Origin: Rhodospirillales bacterium
Lineage (GTDB): Bacteria; Pseudomonadota; Alphaproteobacteria; Micavibrionales; Micavibrionaceae
Assembly (NCBI GenBank): GCA_020638285.1
Contig: JACKIV010000001.1
Span: 124,001-188,000, forward strand
DNA: 64,000 nucleotides
Direction: 5' to 3'
Positions within the stretch are counted from its first letter, which is position 1; every line of letters begins with the position of its first letter. A model generated the notes under the pieces. The model was given only the letters and a program-made list of their open reading frames with translations, ran no database searches and was not told the origin of the DNA. Both the position numbers and the translations under genes were made by a program. Below, piece by piece: positions 55,028 to 62,691 of the stretch.

Positions 55028-56500
55028 CTATGTTCCTGCGCGTTCGCGCAGATCCGTGACTTTTGCCCCGGCGCAGTTATTGGCGTGATCGGTGAGGGGA
55101 ACGGGATAGTCCCCTGTAAAACACGCATCGCAGAAACGCGGTCCGCCTGAATCCCGTCCGGTGTCCTGCAACGCCCGATAGAGCCCATCAATGGAAATGT
55201 AGGACAGAGAATCCGCACCGATAAAGGTTCGGATGGCTTCGACGTCCATTTTGTGCGCCAGAAGGTCGCTCGTTGAAGGGGTGTCAATTCCATAAAAGCA
55301 ACTGTGTGCCGTTGGCGGCGAAGAAATTCGCATATGAACCTGTGCTGCGCCTGCCGCCCGCACCATCTCGACGATTTTTTTGCTTGTCGTCCCGCGCACG
55401 ATGGAATCGTCAATCAGAACAATACGCTTTCCTTCGATGAAGGCCCGGTTTGCATTGTGTTTGAGCTTGACACCCAGATTGCGGATCTGATTCGTGGGTT
55501 CAATAAACGTCCGTCCGATATAGTGATTCCGAATAATCCCCAGTTCAAAGGGAATGCCGCTCTCCTCGGCATAACCGATGGCCGAAGGCACGCCGCTGTC
55601 GGGCACGGCCACGACATAATCGGCCTCAACGGGGGCTTCGCGGGCCAGTTCCGCCCCGATCCGGCGGCGCATTCCATAGACCGAACGGCCTTCCATAAAG
55701 CTGTCTGGCCGGGCAAAATAGACATATTCAAAGACGCAGAACCGAGACTCGGCCCCCTTATACGCAAAGGGAAAGGAGCTTTGAATCCCTTTGCGGTCAA
55801 TGACAACCATCTCGCCTGGCCCGATATCGCGCACAAATGTTGCGCCAATAATGTCCAGCGCGCAGGTCTCGGACGCCAGAATATAGCTCTCGCCCAAGCG
55901 CCCCAGAACGAGCGGACGAATCCCGTGCGGGTCGCGCAGCCCCACAAGACGATCGCCCCACAGGGCCACAAGGGAGTAAGCGCCTTCGATCTGGCCGATG
56001 GCCTCAACAAGCCGCCCGATGACATCGTTCCGGGTTGAGACCGCCATCAAATGCAGGATGATTTCGGTGTCCGTCGTCGATTGGAACAATGACCCCTGAC
56101 GGACGAGCGCCTGACGGATCGTGTGGGCATTGGTCAGATTTCCGTTATGCGCCAGCGCGAACCCGCCGAAAGACAAATCTGCGTAAAGGGGCTGGATATT
56201 CCGAACGAGGGTTTCGCCCGTGGTTGCATACCGATTATGTCCAATGGCGGCATGGCCTTTCAGTCCACCGATTACATCTGCCGCGCCAAAGGCAGCATCA
56301 ACAAGTCCCAGCGCGCGGTGCGAGAAGAACTCTGTTCCGTCAAAGCTGACAATTCCGCAGGCTTCCTGCCCCCGGTGCTGGAGCGCGTGGAGTCCAAGCG
56401 CCGTCAAAGCCCCCGAATCGGTATGCCCGAAAACACCAAAAACCCCGCATTCCTCGTGAAATCCATCGAGGGGGGAGGCATCCATCACCACATCACTCAT
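55028..56500 (-). CDS. purF: Amidophosphoribosyltransferase
   Basis: First committed step of purine synthesis. 490 residues. The propeptide ends before Cys18 (FHEECGVFGVFG), the glutaminase nucleophile. The PRPP motif is VLIDDSIVRGTT. Cys residues near the C-terminus (FCDACFTGDYPVPL, NNCAG) indicate the Bacillus-type enzyme with a [4Fe-4S] cluster. Overlaps cvpA by 4 bases. Confidence 0.96.
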   Translation of the reverse strand: MSDVVMDASPLDGFHEECGVFGVFGHTDSGALTALGLHALQHRGQEACGIVSFDGTEFFSHRALGLVDAAFGAADVIGGLKGHAAIGHNRYATTGETLVRNIQPLYADLSFGGFALAHNGNLTNAHTIRQALVRQGSLFQSTTDTEIILHLMAVSTRNDVIGRLVEAIGQIEGAYSLVALWGDRLVGLRDPHGIRPLVLGRLGESYILASETCALDIIGATFVRDIGPGEMVVIDRKGIQSSFPFAYKGAESRFCVFEYVYFARPDSFMEGRSVYGMRRRIGAELAREAPVEADYVVAVPDSGVPSAIGYAEESGIPFELGIIRNHYIGRTFIEPTNQIRNLGVKLKHNANRAFIEGKRIVLIDDSIVRGTTSKKIVEMVRAAGAAQVHMRISSPPTAHSCFYGIDTPSTSDLLAHKMDVEAIRTFIGADSLSYISIDGLYRALQDTGRDSGGPRFCDACFTGDYPVPLTDHANNCAGAKVTDLRERAGT

Positions 56501-57255
56501 TCGTTAAAACCGCTCTTTTGCTCAATCAGATTTTCCAGTCCCCGACGCTCACGGTCGTTATAACCGGAATCGCTCCGGTCCTGACCTGCGGCGGGCGCAA
56601 TATCGTTGGGATTTTCCCCTTCTTCCTTCTTCTTTTTGTCACCAGAGTCAAACAGGCCAAACCCATTGAACAAATCATGGGTTTCTTTAGCCTTCGCGGC
56701 GGTCTGCGTGACTTTTTCCTCCGTCGCATCGGTCTTATCCTTAATTCCGGGAACGGCAGAGGCTATGCTCTCGGCGGCTCCGGCAATATAGCCCTGTGTA
56801 CGCGATCCCTTGAACCATTCGGCCTTAACCGGGTCTTCGATGATGAGGTGGACAGGGAGGTACAAAATAGAAAGCAGGACCACTCCGCGCGCAAGGCCAA
56901 AGGCTATGCCCGCGACCCGGTCTACCGACCCCAGCCCGATATTACTGATAATCTCGGACAGCCAGTGAGAAAACAGAGACAAAACCACGACCACAAGAAC
57001 AAAAATCGTCCCATACGTCAGAACGTCTGCAATCAGGGGATAGGGAATCAGGTCCAGAAACCGGGCGGCGTCGGGACCGTCTTGCGCGCCGAAGAACCCG
57101 CGCACCAGAGGCTGGAACATCGGACCGAAGATATACGCTGCCGCAAGTCCACCGACGATGCCCAGAATGGTCAGAAATTCGCGGGTAAACCCACGCAGAT
57201 AGGCAATGGCCGCAGACGCCGCAAGCGCCAGAATAACGATAATATCAAAAATCAT
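56497..57255 (-). CDS. cvpA: CvpA-family membrane protein
   Basis: 252 residues with four to five membrane segments in the N-terminal ~165 residues (MIFDIIVILALAASAAIAYLRGFTREFLTILG is typical of CvpA; VDRVAGIAFGLARGVV is the second signature) and a charged cytoplasmic tail. Named for colicin V production; a general envelope-related role is suspected. cvpA-purF adjacency is common. ATG at 57255 with GGGGA. Confidence 0.9.
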   Translation of the reverse strand: MIFDIIVILALAASAAIAYLRGFTREFLTILGIVGGLAAAYIFGPMFQPLVRGFFGAQDGPDAARFLDLIPYPLIADVLTYGTIFVLVVVVLSLFSHWLSEIISNIGLGSVDRVAGIAFGLARGVVLLSILYLPVHLIIEDPVKAEWFKGSRTQGYIAGAAESIASAVPGIKDKTDATEEKVTQTAAKAKETHDLFNGFGLFDSGDKKKKEEGENPNDIAPAAGQDRSDSGYNDRERRGLENLIEQKSGFNE

Positions 57256-57653
57256 GCTATCCCCGGTTTCCCGGCCCCGCTGCATCCGGTGAGGTACCTC
57301 TGATTATACCGGACTTCCGGATTGTCGGGCAAACGGCTCTGAAAAGCAAGACAAACGAATGGACCTCTTGCAAAAGTCTCAGGTTCAGGCCGAAGTCTGT
57401 TTCCAATTCAATATTGAAAGGGCTTGGGTGCATCCGAAAACAGGGGAAACCGCAACGCGGACAGCGCAACCTGCGCCTTGAATTTTGCCGGGGAATTCTT
57501 CCTCGTTCTGCTCATCATCCATGACCCTCCTTCGGTCACAGATCGTAGTTTAACCTGCTGTCCGAATTATGGCGCCAGCTCTGTGGGTCTGTTTTGTCAG
57601 ATGCCTTGCGAAAGACATTTCAGTGATGGAAAATCAGGCGTAACCCTTTGAAA
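57256..57653. other. Intergenic region with IS remnants
   Basis: 398 bases between cvpA and tRNA-Trp. It contains the IS3-type OrfA remnant (57451-57519), the stretch GGACCTCTTGCAAAAGTCTC (57360-57379) that looks like an insertion-sequence end, and a CTGTCCGAATT-type repeat (57558-57584) that recurs at 58118. No intact gene is seen. Confidence 0.6.
57451..57519 (-). pseudogene. IS3-family transposase OrfA, N-terminal remnant
   Basis: On the minus strand, MMSRTRKNSPAKFKAQVALSALR is the standard start of IS3-family OrfA proteins (M-SR-RR-F---FKA-VALAALR). The match ends at about 57451, where the frame runs into unrelated sequence. GGAGGG lies just upstream. A 23-residue fragment only. Confidence 0.65.
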
Positions 57654-57729
57654 TGGCAGGGGCGACAGGGGTCGAACCTGCGACCTGTGGTTTTGGAGAC
57701 CACCGCTCTACCAGCTGAGCTACACCCCT
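57654..57729 (-). tRNA. tRNA-Trp (anticodon CCA)
   Basis: Minus strand, 76 bases. Acceptor AGGGGTG pairs with CGCCCCT, D arm GCTCAGCTGGTAGAGC, anticodon loop TCTCCAAAA, T arm CAGGTTCGACCCCTG, CCA encoded. The usual secE-nusG neighbours are missing; instead IS debris lies on one side and a WYL regulator on the other. Confidence 0.97.
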
Positions 57730-58144
57730 ACATGACAAGGCAACCTTATGCCTTGATTTTAGCACGAAATCCAGCAAAAACGGATCTTGCGGATATGGTG
57801 CGGATACAGAGTACACCCATCGCCGCAAAACGGCTCAGGGTATAGGTTTTTCGAGTATGGCTCCCTGTTCTCAGGACCGCGGCCCTATTGACTGCCCACG
57901 AGCCATATCTCTTCATACAGATTCAAAAGCACGAAAAACGCCTTTCCGCGCGGACAATGCCAGAAAAAAAACGTCTGGGCAAGCACTCAAAAATTTACAT
58001 ATCATCGGCACAAATTCGCACTGCCCCCACCCATGCCCCCAGATGTAGTGGTTACAGGCGAACGAAGGAATATTGTCATGAACGGAAATCGTTGGAGAAT
58101 TCTTTGTTTTCAATCCACTGTCCGAATTTATGACTCCGACTCTG
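57730..58144. other. Intergenic region, no gene seen
   Basis: 415 bases between tRNA-Trp and the WYL gene. Contains a small hairpin AAGGCA..TGCCTT just upstream of the tRNA and a second CTGTCCGAATT-type repeat (58118-58145). The open frames here have no natural composition or ribosome sites. Confidence 0.6.
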
Positions 58145-59143
58145 TCATGAACCTGCCTCCATGCCAAGGCGTTTCATCACGCGGCGGGTTAATTCCGTAT
58201 ATTGCTCCTTGAGTTTTATAGGTTCCAGAATTTCAACGCTGCCATCCCATGTAAACAGATGCCAGCACATCTCTTTCCAGCCCGCGGCCTCGAAAGAGAC
58301 AATAACGGAGCCATCCGACTGCTCCTCCAGTACCTGTGTCGGATGAAAGAGATGATCACGCACATCGCCGGCAACGTCAGCATCAAACTTCCAGACGGCC
58401 TTAAATGGGTCTTCCTGATACACGCCGAATGAACGCTCGCTGTGAGCTTTGAGATCAAAATTCTTAAGCTTTACGAAGAAATCGTCCGTCAGGGATATTT
58501 CCTGAATATTTGCCAGCGCGAATGTACGAATGTCTTGGGCATTGTCACACCAGGCGATCAGGTAATGGCGTGCGCCATATAAAAATCCGTAAGGGCAAAC
58601 AACGCGCTCCCGAATATCTCCTTTGAAACGACCGCGATACGTGATCAGGACTTTCTGCGAGCCTTTTATCGCATCACGAAGCAGATATAAAACCTTCGGC
58701 TCGATCTTCGGGCGCGGCCCTGGGCGCATGGCATGTCCCTCAGCCTCCAGCAAGGCTTCAAGGTCTGTTTCAATCCGCGAAGCACTTTCCGGGCGTACCA
58801 TGCCTTTGAGTTTGACCCAAAGCCTCTCCAGATTATCGGCCTGCACAGGAAGGTTTTCACGGCGCATCTGATCTATGGCGGTTTTCAACTCTGAAAGATC
58901 ATCGGCACTCAGGCGCGTTAAGTGCCCAAGGGAGCATGATCGGAGCCGCCAGCGCTTGGTTTTATCGTCCTGGATGCGCTCCTCCACATTGGGAAACAGC
59001 CGCATCACAGCATCGCGCATGCGCTCAGCCGTACGCCGCCCGACCTCGAATTGATCTTGGATGTTGGCAAGGCTGACACCCTCGCTCGTGGCTTGCATTT
59101 GTTCGGCAAGTTGCAGTAATTGCTCTGCTTTTTCAAATCTCAT
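58145..59143 (-). CDS. WYL-domain transcriptional regulator
   Basis: 332 residues starting MRFEKAEQLLQLAEQMQ. An N-terminal helix-turn-helix (GVSLANIQDQFEVGRRTAERMRDAVM, residues ~20-50) is followed by a WYL domain (KVLITYRGRFKGDIRERVVCPYGFLYGARHYLIAWCDNAQDIRTFALANIQ) and a WCX C-terminal extension. Such proteins bind a ligand, often nucleic acid or nucleotide, and regulate mobile or defence genes. It is divergent from two tiny membrane-protein genes, its likely targets. GGGA precedes the ATG. Confidence 0.9.
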   Translation of the reverse strand: MRFEKAEQLLQLAEQMQATSEGVSLANIQDQFEVGRRTAERMRDAVMRLFPNVEERIQDDKTKRWRLRSCSLGHLTRLSADDLSELKTAIDQMRRENLPVQADNLERLWVKLKGMVRPESASRIETDLEALLEAEGHAMRPGPRPKIEPKVLYLLRDAIKGSQKVLITYRGRFKGDIRERVVCPYGFLYGARHYLIAWCDNAQDIRTFALANIQEISLTDDFFVKLKNFDLKAHSERSFGVYQEDPFKAVWKFDADVAGDVRDHLFHPTQVLEEQSDGSVIVSFEAAGWKEMCWHLFTWDGSVEILEPIKLKEQYTELTRRVMKRLGMEAGS

Positions 59144-59333
59144 AATTCGTCCCTTATCTGTGGCATTTTCCACATTACCATAGAGGCAATGTACGTCAAA
59201 AACGGACATATTGAAACCAAGGGTTTCTCAGACATGACCGGAACTGACGCACAGTGCCTTTATAGCGTTAATAATCTCGGCAGCGTGCTGGGGCAATTCA
59301 ACTGAAAAACAATGGGTTTTAGGGAGAAAACCA

Positions 59334-59438
59334 ATGACGACGATTTTTCTGGCTCTGCCCGTATGGGCATGGGTTTTGTATCTTTGTGCTCTCGCATTGG
59401 GACTCGCATTCATGAGGGGGGCGAATCTCAATGATTAA
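59334..59438 (+). CDS. 34-residue single-span membrane protein
   Basis: MTTIFLALPVWAWVLYLCAL followed by ALGLAFMRGANLND: one membrane helix and a short positive/polar tail. AGGGAG lies 7 bases upstream. It is too short for most gene callers. Its stop overlaps the next start by 8 bases (ATGATTAA), indicating coupling. Divergent from the WYL regulator. No family is recognised. Confidence 0.6.
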   Translation: MTTIFLALPVWAWVLYLCALALGLAFMRGANLND

Positions 59439-59616
59439 AAACCTGTCATATTTGTTTGGCATCGTCGTTGCGACGACGGGTTCAGCTGCTCTGTGGCAAG
59501 AGGTGATTGTTCAGAGCCAATGGGGAACGAAGGAGGCCATGCGTGATGGTCTTTTGCTTCTCTCTGGAATTATCATCTGTCTTGTTGCAGATCTGATGGA
59601 TAGGGGGAGAGCATGA
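59431..59616 (+). CDS. 61-residue membrane protein coupled to the preceding ORF
   Basis: MIKNLSYLFGIVVATTGSAALW is a first hydrophobic segment and DGLLLLSGIIICLVADLMDRGRA a second. Ribosome site AGGGGGG lies at 59412-59420 inside the upstream gene. The pair looks like a two-component small membrane-protein operon controlled by the WYL regulator. Function unknown. Confidence 0.6.
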   Translation: MIKNLSYLFGIVVATTGSAALWQEVIVQSQWGTKEAMRDGLLLLSGIIICLVADLMDRGRA

Positions 59617-59748
59617 GCGGGTGACCAGAGGTGGTATCGTTTGTTCGGACAGACCAGACTCTCAAGGTCGTTGTGCCTTCACAGAGATCAAGTCATGGGT
59701 TGATGCGGCATGATCGGATTTGACTGGTTTTGTATCCGGTGTCACCTG

Positions 59749-59777
59749 TTGATTTTTGTCGCGCAACCCTTTATAGG
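59749..59777 (+). promoter_or_regulatory. Promoter of tRNA-Gly
   Basis: TTGATT (59749-59754), 17 bases, TATAGG (59772-59777), then the tRNA 12 bases later: a sigma-70 layout. Confidence 0.65.
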
Positions 59778-59788
59778 GATAAGAAAGC

Positions 59789-59862
59789 GCGGGTGTAGCT
59801 TAGTGGTAAAGCTCCAGCCTTCCAAGCTGGCTATGAGGGTTCGATTCCCTTCACCCGCTCCA
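59789..59862 (+). tRNA. tRNA-Gly (anticodon TCC), likely island attachment site
   Basis: 74 bases. GCGGGTG acceptor pairs with CACCCGC, anticodon loop CTTCCAA, T arm GGGTTCGATTCCC, CCA encoded. A P4-type integrase fragment begins about 190 bases downstream in the same direction, the usual arrangement when an island inserts at a tRNA 3' end. No second copy of the 3' end is visible in the window, so the far boundary lies beyond the right edge or has been lost. Confidence 0.96.
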
Positions 59863-60050
59863 TCTCTTTTTCCGCACACTTCCAAGCACATCCGAGATTG
59901 TTCATAAAAGAGGCTTTGAGCCTTGATTTATATGGGTTATTTTGTCCTTGCATATCCGACAACATCCGCCCGCAGCCAGCCAATTTAGGGGCAAGCTATA
60001 GGGGCAAGGATGAAAACATGGGGGCAAGAAGCCCCGGAAAAAGGGGCAAG

Positions 60051-60347
60051 ATGAAACTGACCGATACACAATGCAGAAACGCCAAGCCAGCAGCCTGCGC
60101 ATACAAGATGTTCGATGGTGGCGGGCTATACCTTGAAGTTATGCCAAACGGTAGCAAGCTGTGGCGGCAAAAGTACTATTACCTCCAGAAGGAAAAGCGG
60201 CTGTCCTTGGGGCATTACCCGCTGATTACGCTGGCCGAGGCGCGGGAAAAACGGGAGGACATCAAGAAACTGCTGCTCAAGGACATTGATCCGGCCCAAC
60301 AAAAGGTCGAGCGCAAAATCGAGATCCGCAGCATCGAAGCTACGAGA
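60051..60347 (+). pseudogene. Truncated P4-type tyrosine integrase (N-terminal fragment)
   Basis: MKLTDTQCRNAKPAACAYKMFDGGGLYLEV, KLWRQKYYYLQKEKRLSLGHYPLITLAEAREKRED, LLLKDIDPAQQKVERK are the arm-binding (DUF4102) domain of P4-like integrases. After about residue 98 (RSIEA) the reading frame leaves the family, and the catalytic R-H-R-Y domain is absent. Located downstream of tRNA-Gly. Confidence 0.87.
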
Positions 60348-60525
60348 GGAACACGCCAGATTAAAATTGCATGAGGATGCGCTTAACGATCTACATGGCA
60401 TATCGACTGCATCTAACGCCAACCTCTTGTATTGGATATTCAGGGTTATCGATAATCCCAACAAAGCAACCGCAACAGAGAGGGTCGGGATTGTAAGGGA
60501 GATGTTTGGGGAGAGACCCGGTCGG
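60341..60525 (+). pseudogene. Gene fragment of unknown family
   Basis: In the frame of 60286-60585, LREEHARLKLHEDALNDLHG, ISTASNANLLYWIFRVIDNP and TERVGIVREMFGERPG read like a real protein segment, starting abruptly where the integrase homology ends and stopping near 60525, where the opposite-strand fragment begins. No start codon of its own. It appears to be a rearrangement product. I do not recognise the family. Confidence 0.4.
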
Positions 60526-61148
60526 TATATTCTGATGTCAGGTTTCTTCTTATCACCAACTTCTGGTTCGCGAGCCACGCTGTAACGATTGCGCGAGAGT
60601 TTTTGTAGATGACTATCTATGAATTTTTGATATTCTTCCTCATGGGTTTTCTCGATAAACAACCCTCGCGGTGTATTCTCTCCTCGCTCTAGCCAATCTT
60701 TGATTTCCCCAAGCCGTTTGCACGTGATCTCGAACAGGTCATTGGACGAAATAGGATCGCATTCATGCGCCTTGGCAAAATCCATAACATTTGCAATAGC
60801 CCAAGCCTTGTCACCGTCTCTGCCGATGCGCTGTTCGGATTGGAGCAGAAGATAGTCTTTTGTGATATCCGGCAACGCTTGTTCTCGAAGGCGTAGAAGG
60901 CAGTGGTAGGCTTCATCGTGAGGGCTGTCTATCAACATCTTCAAGACGGCACCTCGGAAACTTTCTGCGTTATCGCGACTACCGGGCGTATAAACGCCAT
61001 CATGCTGTTTGTCTTCCTCCGGCCTTATATGCCTGTAAACCATTGGAATAAATTGCTCTAGAATTTCTGGCCGCTGGTAATCCGGAGTTCCTTCCAGCAA
61101 TGCGCCTGAATGGTCATCCCGATATAGAAGGTTGACCATCGACGACAT
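60515..61148 (-). pseudogene. C-terminal fragment of a large hypothetical (possibly defence-type) protein
   Basis: Minus strand, natural-looking from MSSMVNLLYRDDHSGALLEG to KKPDIRIYRPG. The end RYSVAREPEVGDKKKPDIRIY resembles, from memory, the beginning of a nuclease-like terminal domain (…DxKxPDIR…, normally followed by a PVPIELK-type motif) found in large NTPase-like proteins of genomic islands. Here that motif is cut off at ~60515, and the frame continues as antisense to the integrase. The N-terminus is also missing. Assignment to a defence protein is a guess. Confidence 0.5.
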
Positions 61149-61158
61149 CCGTCATTAA

Positions 61159-61242
61159 CAGCGCATCATCGTTGCCCTGATCGAAACCGATAAAATTATG
61201 AAAGAAATCGACAAAATCTACTTTCTGCCAAAGGGTAAATAA
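61159..61242 (+). pseudogene. 3' fragment of an unknown gene
   Basis: Plus strand, RIIVALIETDKIMKEIDKIY then FLPKGK and a TAA stop at 61240-61242. It looks like a real protein C-terminus with no start or upstream part, interrupted at ~61150 by the opposite-strand fragment. Confidence 0.35.
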
Positions 61243-61288
61243 TTATGTTGTACGGAATACATACAATTGCTATACTGGGAATAGGGTG

Positions 61289-61570
61289 ATGATCAGGTCG
61301 TTTGCCTGCCGGGATACCGAAAAAGTCTGGAATGGCCTGAAAGTACGGGCTTTTCCGGGCGATATACAGGATCGGGCCTTGCGGAAGCTGCGCCTGCTTG
61401 ATGCCGCGCAAACCGTGGATGACCTGAAAAACCCGCCCGGCAACCGGCTGGAAGCCCTGAAAGGCAACCGCAAGGGCCAGATGAGCATACGGATTAACGA
61501 TCAGTGGCGCATCTGTTTCGTCTGGCAGGATAACGAGGCTCATAAAGTGGAGATTGTGGATTATCATTGA
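61289..61570 (+). CDS. higB: HigB-type mRNA interferase toxin (RelE superfamily)
   Basis: 93 residues: MIRSFACRDTEKVWNGLKVRAFP, ALRKLRLLDAAQTVDDLKNPPGNRLEALKG, GQMSIRINDQWRICFVWQDNEAHKVEIVDYH. This matches the HigB-1 branch with the conserved RINDQWRI(C)F and C-terminal DYH. Cleaves ribosome-associated mRNA when free. The antitoxin follows after 12 bases. A GTG at 61286 is an alternative start. Confidence 0.93.
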   Translation: MIRSFACRDTEKVWNGLKVRAFPGDIQDRALRKLRLLDAAQTVDDLKNPPGNRLEALKGNRKGQMSIRINDQWRICFVWQDNEAHKVEIVDYH

Positions 61571-61582
61571 GGGATGTAGAGC

Positions 61583-61894
61583 ATGACAAAATATTTGAAT
61601 AACCCGCACCCCGGCGAAATCCTGCAAGAGGAATTTCTGGAACCGCTGGATCTGTCCCAGAACGCGCTGGCGCAGGCTATCGGCGTTCCAGCCAACCGGA
61701 TCAATGAAATCATTCGTGGACGGCGCGGCATCACCGCCGACACCGATCTGCGTCTTGCCCGTTTCTTCAAGCTGTCCGAAGGATACTGGCTGCGCCTGCA
61801 AAACACCTATGACATGATGGAAGCGCGGCGCGAAGTCGGCAAGGACATCAGCAAGATCAAACCGCACACGATGCAGGAAAGCGTCCACGCATGA
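61583..61894 (+). CDS. higA: HigA-type antitoxin (XRE family)
   Basis: 103 residues with NPHPGEILQEEFLEPLDLSQNALAQAIGVPANRINEIIRGRRGITADTDLRLARFF, a canonical HigA helix-turn-helix. Binds HigB and autorepresses the operon. Its stop overlaps the start of the next gene by 4 bases (ATGA at 61891). Confidence 0.94.
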   Translation: MTKYLNNPHPGEILQEEFLEPLDLSQNALAQAIGVPANRINEIIRGRRGITADTDLRLARFFKLSEGYWLRLQNTYDMMEARREVGKDISKIKPHTMQESVHA

Positions 61895-62691
61895 GCAAGT
61901 CCTATCAGCGGCAGAAACTGGCCCGGCAAGAACTAGATCAGATATGGAGTCATCCTGAAACGGTATGCGTCATCCATTATTCCTGCGAAAGTTTCTATGA
62001 CCGCCCAGATGGGTCATCCCCACGCATTACCTCAATCGCCGTTAGAAATCTAAAAACAGCACAAACCCAATCATTTTCTATTCACAAATTTGGTGAATTA
62101 AGATCGCTTGCCGCAAATGATTTAGAAAATCATTACGATGATCTTGAAAAAGAAATGCTCGAAAGTTTTTATAAATTTGTAGGCGATAAGCGTGATTATA
62201 AATGGCTTCACTGGAATATGAGGGATGAAAATTACGGATTTCATGCGCTGGAATTAAGGGCAAAAATTTTGGGATTGGATGAAACAAAAATCCACGTAAT
62301 TCAAGATGACAAAAAATTCGATTTGGCGCGTATTTTGATAAGCGTTTACGGTAGAAACTATGCATCACATCCGCGCCTGCAAAGCGTGATGGAACTGAAT
62401 AAAATACATACAAAAAATTTTAAAACGGGGGAAGAAGAAGCGCATTTATTTCAGAGCCGAGACTATGTCGCCCTCCATCAATCAACATTATCTAAAGTAG
62501 ATATTGTTGCAAGCATATGTAATCAAACTTATGAAGGGACGTTAAAAACAAACGCTTCTTTTTGGGATAGAAACGGCGGAAGCATAACCGGTATTATTCA
62601 CTGGCGACAAGAACACCCAGCAATTATCAGCTTGTCGATTCTTGCAAACATCATCTTTGGCATTAACCTGATATGGGGTCTATTAAAATGA
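61891..62691 (+). CDS. AT-rich unrecognised protein with C-terminal membrane segment, coupled to higBA
   Basis: 266 residues. An N-terminal region with TVCVIHYSCESFYDRPDGSSPRI and KWLHWNMRDENYGFHALELRAKIL suggests a nuclease-like alpha/beta (possibly RNase H-like) fold; DDKKFDLARILISVYG and KLHQ-like ALHQSTLSKVDIVASI follow. Residues ~243-264 (AIISLSILANIIFGINLIWGL) form one membrane helix. I recall similar proteins in other bacteria but know no assigned function. The middle part (62050-62680) is clearly more AT-rich than the host genes, which points to transfer. Overlaps higA and the recombinase by 4 bases each. Confidence 0.75.
   Translation: MSKSYQRQKLARQELDQIWSHPETVCVIHYSCESFYDRPDGSSPRITSIAVRNLKTAQTQSFSIHKFGELRSLAANDLENHYDDLEKEMLESFYKFVGDKRDYKWLHWNMRDENYGFHALELRAKILGLDETKIHVIQDDKKFDLARILISVYGRNYASHPRLQSVMELNKIHTKNFKTGEEEAHLFQSRDYVALHQSTLSKVDIVASICNQTYEGTLKTNASFWDRNGGSITGIIHWRQEHPAIISLSILANIIFGINLIWGLLK

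Noticed and set aside
60126..60500. 3' extension of the minus-strand fragment gene
   Set aside because: From ~60515 downwards it is antisense to the integrase and the plus-strand fragment, so not a real C-terminus.
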